57,581 nt of DNA from assembly GCA_017860345.1 (NCBI GenBank), contig JAFNAV010000012.1:1-57581 (forward strand), read 5' to 3'. The stretch is from Bacteroidota bacterium. GTDB taxonomy: Bacteria; Bacteroidota; Bacteroidia; Bacteroidales; Paludibacteraceae. The notes below the pieces were generated by a model. It was not told the DNA's origin. It worked only from the letters and a program-made list of their open reading frames with translations, and searched no databases. The translations under genes were made by a program, and so were the position numbers. Of this stretch, positions 52,084-57,581 are shown piece after piece; position 1 is the stretch's first letter; each line of letters opens with the position of its first letter.

Positions 52084-53655
52084 ATGCATACACAAATTCA
52101 GTTAATACTTACACCGGAGCAAGCCGAAAAAAAAGATCTTTTGCTCAGGGCGGTTGCCGATAAGCTAAATGTTGGCGCCGAACGGATAACCCTTATACAG
52201 ACGCTAAAAAAGTCGATTGATGCGCGCTCGTTTCAGCCCAAAATAAATATTACCCTATCGGTTTATGTCGATGAAAAAGCACCGGCAGTTTCTCATTACG
52301 AACCATTTAATTACCAATCGGTAGCCGATAAAAAGCCGGTACTGGTTATTGGTGCAGGCCCATCAGGTTTGTTTGCCGCACTTAAGCTTATAGAGTTGGG
52401 ACTAAGGCCTATAGTGATAGAGCGCGGTAAAAAAGCACAGGAGCGCAAAAGCGACATAGCGCAACTTAACCTGCAAAAATCATTTAATCCGGAATCCAAC
52501 TATTGTTTTGGTGAGGGAGGAGCCGGAACTTTTTCGGACGGTAAGTTATACTCCCGTTCCAAAAAAAAGGGCAATGTACAACGGGTTTATGAAATATTTC
52601 ATTACCATGGAGCCGCCGACGAAATATTGTACGAAGCGCATCCGCATATTGGGTCGGACAAACTGCCCGAGATTGTAGGTAATATAAGCAATACCATAAC
52701 AAGCTGTGGAGGCGAAATCCATTTTGAGGAAAAACTTACCGAAATTATTATTGAGAACAATGCCGTAAAAGGATGTAAAACCCATTTAGGAAATACTTAT
52801 CAGGCCGATGCATTGATATTGGCTACTGGTCATTCGGCTCACGATATATTTGAGTTGCTGCATTCGCAGGGCATAGCGCTTGAAGCTAAAGGATTTGCGA
52901 TGGGAGTACGCGCTGAGCATCCGCAATCGCTGATTGATAGTATTCAGTACCATAGCAGGGAGCGTAACGAATATCTGCCTGCAGCCAGTTATAGTCTGGT
53001 GGAGCAGGTAAATGATCGTGGCGTTTACTCTTTCTGTATGTGTCCCGGCGGGCGCATTGTTCCGGCAGGAACGTCGGATAATGAGATAGTTGTAAACGGT
53101 ATGTCGGCCTCTAAACGAAATTCTCCTTTTGCCAATTCAGGTATCGTGGTCGAAATTCAACCGCAGGATATTCCCGAAGAGTTTAGAGAATATGGCGTGC
53201 TGGCCGGACTTCGTTTTCAGCAGTATCTTGAGAATCTGGCTTATAAGAACAATGGTGGTCGTGGACAAACAGCACCGGCTCAGCGCTTGGTCGACTTTGT
53301 TCGCGGACGCTTGTCGGCCGATCTTCCTGAATGCTCGTATATGCCGGGCATCATATCCTCGCCCATGCATTTCTGGCTGCCCGAAATTATTTCATCGCGA
53401 CTGCGCGAAGCATTTAAACAGTTTGACAGAAAGATGAAAGGATACCTGACCAACGAGGCAGTAGTAGTAGGTGTGGAAACCCGCTCTTCGTCGGCCGTAC
53501 GTATTCCCCGCGACCCCGAAACAAATCAGCATGTTGATATACATGGACTGTTTCCGGCAGGCGAGGGTTCAGGATACTCAGGCGGTATCACATCATCGGC
53601 CATCGATGGCGAAAATGCTGCGGTAGCAGTAGCCAAAATGCTTCTTGCAGAGTAG
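52084..53655 (+). CDS. NAD(P)/FAD-dependent oxidoreductase of unknown substrate
   Basis: 523 aa. An N-terminal small domain of about 75 residues (QIQLILTPEQAEKKDLLL, a basic beta-alpha fold) precedes the FAD-binding fold, with VLVIGAGPSGLFAALKL and VIERGKKAQERK. Later comes the ADALILATGHSAHDIFELL segment, a second dinucleotide contact. The C-terminus closes the FAD site with GLFPAGEGSGYSGGITSSAIDG. This matches the large uncharacterised FAD-dependent dehydrogenase family common in anaerobes. Start ATG at 52084 chosen from the promoter position. No cysteine motif for an iron-sulfur centre is seen. Confidence 0.88.
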   Translation: MHTQIQLILTPEQAEKKDLLLRAVADKLNVGAERITLIQTLKKSIDARSFQPKINITLSVYVDEKAPAVSHYEPFNYQSVADKKPVLVIGAGPSGLFAALKLIELGLRPIVIERGKKAQERKSDIAQLNLQKSFNPESNYCFGEGGAGTFSDGKLYSRSKKKGNVQRVYEIFHYHGAADEILYEAHPHIGSDKLPEIVGNISNTITSCGGEIHFEEKLTEIIIENNAVKGCKTHLGNTYQADALILATGHSAHDIFELLHSQGIALEAKGFAMGVRAEHPQSLIDSIQYHSRERNEYLPAASYSLVEQVNDRGVYSFCMCPGGRIVPAGTSDNEIVVNGMSASKRNSPFANSGIVVEIQPQDIPEEFREYGVLAGLRFQQYLENLAYKNNGGRGQTAPAQRLVDFVRGRLSADLPECSYMPGIISSPMHFWLPEIISSRLREAFKQFDRKMKGYLTNEAVVVGVETRSSSAVRIPRDPETNQHVDIHGLFPAGEGSGYSGGITSSAIDGENAAVAVAKMLLAE

Positions 53656-53793
53656 GTTTACTTGACAACAAACAAATAATAACGGACATCTAAAGCCTTA
53701 GGTTTGAAATTTTGACAATAACTACCAAGGTTGATTTGCAGGCTGTTATATCACTATCTTTTCTTGTAACTATCAAAAAAAATATTCAATTGA

Positions 53794-54699
53794 ATGAGAA
53801 ATAAAAAAGGACTTCCGCCAAAAACAGGCGGCGATACAAAACTAAAAGTAAAAGAACGTTCAGAACTGATGGATTTTCTTTTGTCTAAAATGGGAGGGAT
53901 GAGCCGTAGCTCGGTGAAATCGCTGCTCGCGCACCGACAGGTGTACGTGAATGGAAAAATTGAAACGCTTTTCAACTTAGAGCTGAAGCCCAACGATATA
54001 ATAACAGTAAGCAGTGCCCGGGGTAATACCGAACTGGTTCACCCGAGGCTAAAGATTATTTACGAAGATCAGTACCTGATTGTAGTAGAAAAAAAGGAAG
54101 GTTTGCTTACAGTTAGCACTGGTAAAAACGACGAAACAACAGCATTCTCCATTCTGAAAACACATGTGAAGAAGAGTTCTCCCCGGAATCGCATTTATGT
54201 AGTTCACCGGCTCGATCGCGAAACTTCGGGTGTTATCATGTTTGCCAAGTCGCGTGATGTACAGCTTTTTCTTCAGGAAAACTGGCATCGTATTGTAACC
54301 AAACGTGTTTACGTAGCTCTGGTAGAGGGAATGGTAGAAAAAGAATCGGATACGATTGTATCGTGGCTTACCGAAAATGAAAAGTCGCTCAAGATACATT
54401 CAAGTAGTGTAGATAACGGTGGTCAGCAGGCAGTTACGCATTACCGGCGTGTGAAAGCCAACGACAAATATTCTCTGCTCGAAATTGAGCTCGAAACCGG
54501 TCGAAAGAATCAAATACGCGTTCACATGCAAGGCATTGATCATCCGATAGTAGGCGACAGAAAGTATGGTTCGGACGATTTGACATTGGGAAGGGTAGGG
54601 CTGCATGCCCGTATTTTGGCCTTTATCCATCCTGAGTCACGTAAGGAAGTGAAATTTGAAACGGCAGTACCCCGTAGTTTTTTATCGGTATTTCATTAG
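53794..54699 (+). CDS. RluA-family RNA pseudouridine synthase
   Basis: 301 aa. It isomerises specific uridines in ribosomal RNA (or tRNA). An S4 RNA-binding domain is at about 25-72 (LLSKMGGMSRSSVKSLLAHRQVYVNG). The catalytic domain contains VVHRLDRETSGVIMFA with the essential Asp141, then KRVYVALVEG and the late RKNQIRVHMQGIDHPIVGDRKYG. RluC and RluD type are both possible; the target site cannot be inferred. Confidence 0.92.
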   Translation: MRNKKGLPPKTGGDTKLKVKERSELMDFLLSKMGGMSRSSVKSLLAHRQVYVNGKIETLFNLELKPNDIITVSSARGNTELVHPRLKIIYEDQYLIVVEKKEGLLTVSTGKNDETTAFSILKTHVKKSSPRNRIYVVHRLDRETSGVIMFAKSRDVQLFLQENWHRIVTKRVYVALVEGMVEKESDTIVSWLTENEKSLKIHSSSVDNGGQQAVTHYRRVKANDKYSLLEIELETGRKNQIRVHMQGIDHPIVGDRKYGSDDLTLGRVGLHARILAFIHPESRKEVKFETAVPRSFLSVFH

Positions 54700-54728
54700 C
54701 CCCCCAAAAATATCTTATTATGAGTAAG

Positions 54729-54766
54729 TGAGGAAGTCTGTCCAACGGTCTTCCTCATTTTTTTTT
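54729..54766 (+). terminator. Rho-independent terminator after the pseudouridine synthase gene
   Basis: TGAGGAAG (54729-54736) and CTTCCTCA (54750-54757) form an 8-bp stem with a 13-nt loop, followed directly by nine T. Confidence 0.92.
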
Positions 54767-55193
54767 GCGTAATTTGAAGCCACGCGTAAAAAGCATTTTT
54801 TTACGAGAAACGTAACATTCTGCACTAAAAAACTGTGCTTTATGTATCTTTTTTGCTTATCCTTTTCGGTTAAATTGAATAAAAATTAACTGCCATAGTA
54901 GTTATATTTTAATAGCCATTGAGTAAGATTATCATTCCGGGTTTTATTTCTTAAAATGTAGGTGGACATGGGCTTAATGTAATATTGTAAAAACGATTTA
55001 AGGGGATATTAGTTTAATTTTATTATTTATAAAATAAATTTGCAGAAAAGTGCATTTACAAAGTAAAAAATTATATTTTTGTATTTAGATTATCAAAATA
55101 ATAATAAAAGATTCTGAATGCATAAAAAACAGAAAAGCAGGTTCTGTTCTTTCCAATTCAGTGCTTTATAAAAACTGCTTAATTAACCTTTAA
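54767..55193. promoter_or_regulatory. Geneless AT-rich region with a candidate promoter for the DUF3857 gene
   Basis: 427 bp with no credible gene. TATTTTTG at 55074-55081 fits the -7 element, leaving a leader of about 120 nt before the start at 55194/55206. The rest is AT-rich with no repeat or RNA gene that I recognise. Confidence 0.4.
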
Positions 55194-55205
55194 ATGTATT
55201 TTAGT

Positions 55206-57191
55206 ATGAAACGGAACTGCATTTCCTTTTTTTTGTGCTTTTTCGCATTAGCTGGAGTTTTTGCTCAGGAATTCAGCAATAAGTATGGAAAAATCACTAA
55301 TGATGAACTAAACCTTAAACAGTATGCAAAAGACACGAGCGCTGTGGCTGTAGTTATTTACGACGATGGTTACACAGCGTATGATGTTTTGAATGGCTCG
55401 TTAGTTTTAAATACTGATTATTCAAAAAAAATAAAGATATTGAAACAGGAAGGGGTTGATGAGGCTAACATCACAATTCCGTATTATTACAAATCACCTT
55501 CAGAGCGCGATAATATTTCGGGCATTGAGGCTGTATCTTATAATCTTGAAAACGGCAAGGTGGTGAAAACCAAGCTTGAAAAGAAAAACATCTTCGACGA
55601 AGAGTATAACAGCCGAACGCACAGAATCAAATTCTCGATTCCAAATGTAAAAGCAGGAAGTGTGATAGAGGTAAAATTTCGTAAAGGAAGCAGTCAGGTT
55701 TACAGTCTCGATAACTGGGGCATTCAGGGCGACATACCGGTTATAACCAGTACTTATGAGGTGAAAATTCCTGAATATCTTCAGTTTAATATCGAGACCA
55801 GAGGATATGAACATGTAGATGTGGCAGAGGTGCCGGATAATCAGAGTTTTAACCTTGGAGTTTCAAGCTCAGGAGCTCCTAATGTTATAAATTGTACATG
55901 CCGCAGGCTCAAATTTACGGCTAAAGATGTTCCTGCCCTGAAGGACGAAAAATTTGTATGGTGTGTTTCTGATTTTCTTTCGGCCGTTCGCTTCGAATTA
56001 AAAGCCACAAACTTTCCAAACCAGTTCTATAAGCCTTACAGTCAGACCTGGGACGATTTAGAAAAAACTATCAAAAACGATACTGATTTTGGTTCCAATA
56101 TTAAGATGTCGAACCCCTACAAAGATGAAACAAAAGCTTTGCTTGCCGGTTTGACTGACGAAAAGCAGAAAATTGAAAGTATATATAGTTTTGTGAAAAA
56201 GAACATTAACTGGAACGAAAGTTATTCTTTTTCAGGAAATAAGGCTAAGGAAGCGGTTAAAAATCGCACAGGCGACAACGGGCAGATAAATATCGTACTG
56301 CTCAGCATGCTGAAGGACGCTGGCATCAAGGCATTTCCGGTTTTTGTGAGTCGTCGTAGCCGGGGACGTTTACCTTACACCTTTCCGTCGTACGAGATGC
56401 TAAATACCTTTGTAGTAGCGGCGCGTACCTCGGACGGTAAAACGTACTACATGGATGGCTCGGCGGTAGATGGCGGACTGAATATGCTTCCTGTTGATTT
56501 ATTGGTGGACCGTGCTCGGGTTTTTGATGATAATGAGTCCGAAAAATGGGTAAATCTTAGTGCATTATCCCGCAGTCAGCAAATTTACAATATCTCTACC
56601 GATTTAGATAAAGATGGCAACCTGAGCGGAAGCGTAACTTCGATGTACACGTACCAGAATGCTTATAAGTATAAAGAAAAGTTTAGGAAAGCCAAAGATT
56701 CAACCGAGTTTGTGGAAAAGCTTCAGGAAATGGAGCATCTTACAATCAACGAATTTAAAACTGAGGGTCGCGAACCGATGTCGAATTCGGTAAAAGAGAA
56801 TTTTACGTTTACCAAAACCAACGACGGCTCCACCGACTTTATTTACTTAAATCCTCTTATTGTTAGTCATATCAACGAAAACTTATTTACGCAGGTTGAT
56901 AGAAAGCTTCCGGTAGAATTTGAATATCCGGTAACTTTAATAATATCTTCCAATATAAAAATACCTGAAAATTATCAGGTGGCCGAGTTACCCAAATCTA
57001 CAAGAATTACGTTGAACGACAATTGTAAATTAACGTATTACATTACGCAAAACGGCAATCAGATTTCGGTAAACTATAAATACGAAATGAATCAAATTAT
57101 TTTTCCGGTGTCTGACTACGAGCATCTGAAAGCATACTTTGGCCAGTTAGCTACTAAAAATCAGGAAATGATAGTTTTAAAAAAAATATAA
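55206..57191 (+). CDS. Secreted DUF3857 protein with catalytically dead transglutaminase-like domain
   Basis: 661 aa from ATG 55206; ATG 55194 would add four residues. The signal peptide ends in AGVFAQ. A DUF3857 domain (about 30-290) is followed by a transglutaminase-like domain (about 315-430) and a C-terminal beta-rich DUF3858-like part. In the transglutaminase fold the expected catalytic Cys is replaced: GDNGQINIVLLSML (Asn362, counted from 55194) stands where active members have GDCKD. The expected His region reads MLNTFVVAA with Thr405; only the Asp of YYMDGS is kept. It is therefore probably a binding protein. A second DUF3857-like gene follows, with two leader elements between. Confidence 0.87.
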   Translation: MKRNCISFFLCFFALAGVFAQEFSNKYGKITNDELNLKQYAKDTSAVAVVIYDDGYTAYDVLNGSLVLNTDYSKKIKILKQEGVDEANITIPYYYKSPSERDNISGIEAVSYNLENGKVVKTKLEKKNIFDEEYNSRTHRIKFSIPNVKAGSVIEVKFRKGSSQVYSLDNWGIQGDIPVITSTYEVKIPEYLQFNIETRGYEHVDVAEVPDNQSFNLGVSSSGAPNVINCTCRRLKFTAKDVPALKDEKFVWCVSDFLSAVRFELKATNFPNQFYKPYSQTWDDLEKTIKNDTDFGSNIKMSNPYKDETKALLAGLTDEKQKIESIYSFVKKNINWNESYSFSGNKAKEAVKNRTGDNGQINIVLLSMLKDAGIKAFPVFVSRRSRGRLPYTFPSYEMLNTFVVAARTSDGKTYYMDGSAVDGGLNMLPVDLLVDRARVFDDNESEKWVNLSALSRSQQIYNISTDLDKDGNLSGSVTSMYTYQNAYKYKEKFRKAKDSTEFVEKLQEMEHLTINEFKTEGREPMSNSVKENFTFTKTNDGSTDFIYLNPLIVSHINENLFTQVDRKLPVEFEYPVTLIISSNIKIPENYQVAELPKSTRITLNDNCKLTYYITQNGNQISVNYKYEMNQIIFPVSDYEHLKAYFGQLATKNQEMIVLKKI

Positions 57192-57198
57192 AATTGCT

Positions 57199-57269
57199 AA
57201 ACGAGTAAGAACATGACGGTTCACCAAAGAGGGTGAAAATCTGTCATGTGAGTTCCACATGGCAACTAA
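57199..57269 (+). repeat. Structured leader element, copy 2
   Basis: AAACGAG (57199-57205), then a 7-bp outer stem ACATGAC (57211-57217) / GTCATGT (57243-57249), and an inner stem TTCACC (57220-57225) / GGTGAA (57232-57237) with AAAGAG in the loop. Next comes GAGTTCCACATGGC. The 3' half of the outer stem can pair instead as CATGTG (57245-57250) / CACATG (57256-57261), so two folds exclude each other. It is followed by an A-run and a short ATG frame that stops after four codons. Confidence 0.65.
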
Positions 57270-57292
57270 TTTTTAAAAAAAAAGAACGCATG

Positions 57293-57357
57293 AAACGAGC
57301 ATGAATACGAGTATTCACCAAAGACAGTGAAAATTTAATATGCGAGTTCCATACGAC
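57293..57357 (+). repeat. Structured leader element, copy 3
   Basis: AAACGAGCAT (57293-57302), inner stem TTCAC (57314-57318) / GTGAA (57327-57331) around CAAAGACA, short outer pairing GCAT/ATGC, then GCGAGTTCCATACGACC and an A-rich stretch before the ATG at 57381. TATG/CATA (57339-57342, 57350-57353) gives a small competing hairpin over GAGTTC. It repeats copy 2 directly, 94 bp apart. Confidence 0.6.
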
Positions 57358-57380
57358 CTTTAAAAAAACAATTATTACGT

Positions 57381-57581
57381 ATGAAAATAAGAAAACAAAT
57401 ACTGCTTTTGTTTACGCTCTCGATGTTTACGGTTTTAAAAGCGGCCGAAGTGAAGCCTGAATATGCTGTGTTTCTTATACCCGATTCGCTTAAAAAAGAA
57501 GCTTATATGGTGGTGAGGAGCTCAACAAGCTCTTTTGAGTATAAGTCGGCAAATGCGGGTGTATACAAAGCTACAGAAGTA
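57381..57581 (+). CDS. Second DUF3857-like secreted protein, 3' end outside the window
   Basis: Only the first 67 codons are in the window, still open at its right edge. The N-terminus is a signal peptide (KIRKQILLLFTLSMFTVLKA, cleavage near 21), then EYAVFLIPDSLKKEAYMVVR and FEYKSANAGVYKATEV. This resembles the start of large Bacteroidota DUF3857 proteins, often tandem like this. The partial length makes the family call provisional. Confidence 0.65.
   Translation, partial: MKIRKQILLLFTLSMFTVLKAAEVKPEYAVFLIPDSLKKEAYMVVRSSTSSFEYKSANAGVYKATEV

Noticed and set aside
1..57581. CRISPR array, phage, restriction or toxin-antitoxin system
   Set aside because: No regularly spaced short repeats, no Cas, capsid, integrase, nuclease-methylase or small toxin pair was recognised among the genes.

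Overview
The window is chromosomal DNA from a member of the Bacteroidota, most likely an anaerobic Bacteroidales species. The evidence is AT-rich intergenic DNA, promoters with the phylum-specific TAnnTTTG -7 element, weak ribosome binding sites, and many families typical of the phylum: Wzi-like capsule barrel, DUF1573 tandem proteins, DUF3857 proteins, five-repeat DUF349 protein, LptF next to ribBA, MeaB, a carboxyltransferase with a separate biotin carrier, and SusC-like VVVIGYG segments. There is no phage, plasmid, IS transposase, integrase or CRISPR array. There is one tRNA (anticodon CAU).

Layout. 1-845: about 2.6 copies of a roughly 247-bp tandem repeat, then palindrome-rich spacer. 846-3064 (-): a Fur-family regulator translationally coupled to a cobalamin-type radical SAM protein. 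3449-7398 (+): polytopic sugar-phosphate transferase, Wzi-like outer-membrane protein, CoaE. 7463-11405 (-): tRNA, secreted prolyl oligopeptidase, M20 amidohydrolase. 11679-14485 (+): two DUF1573 paralogues and MeaB. 14536-28424 (-): a 13-gene surface polysaccharide cluster. In transcription order it holds nucleotide-sugar dehydrogenase, Wzx flippase, Wzy-like polymerase, EpsG-like protein, GT2, three GT4s, GT2, epimerase, WecA-like transferase, a cytidylyltransferase-GHMP kinase fusion, and WbuC cupin. 28630-29139: Nudix hydrolase. 29241-33165 (-): biotin carrier and carboxyltransferase, then a HEAT-like protein, DUF721 protein and glucosaminidase-LysM protein. 33326-41251 (+): cytidine deaminase, START-like protein, CPBP protease, LptF/G permease, RibBA, SDR, DUF349 protein. 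41313-42182 (-): degenerate TraB/GumN protein. 42183-43133: geneless stretch with a palindrome cluster. 43134-48026 (+): receiver/PEP-utilising ATP-grasp protein and POT peptide transporter. 48199-50070 (-): VWA protein, divergent from an ECF sigma factor and its membrane-anchored partner (50183-52042). 52084-57581 (+): FAD oxidoreductase, RluA-type pseudouridine synthase, DUF3857 protein with a dead transglutaminase fold, and the start of a second DUF3857-like gene.

How the genes work together. The 3.4-6.8 kb genes and the 14.5-28.4 kb cluster together supply initiation, activated sugars, assembly, polymerisation, export and surface attachment of a polysaccharide. MeaB (13.4 kb) and the carboxyltransferase/biotin pair (29.2-31.2 kb) both point to the methylmalonyl-CoA/propionate route. 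The sigma factor, the anti-sigma-like protein and the divergent VWA protein form a regulatory cassette whose two larger proteins each carry a SusC-like carboxypeptidase-regulatory/TonB-box segment.

The most interesting unexplained signal is a small family of structured intergenic elements (22160-22249 minus, 57199-57269 and 57293-57357 plus, and a weak candidate at 12105-12181). They share AAACGAG, an ACCAAAGA loop and GAGTTCCA, keep a stem although its sequence differs, can form mutually exclusive hairpins in the two best copies, and each lies directly before a start codon. I could not match it to a known RNA or mobile element from memory. All functional calls rest on motif recognition by eye; no database search was run.
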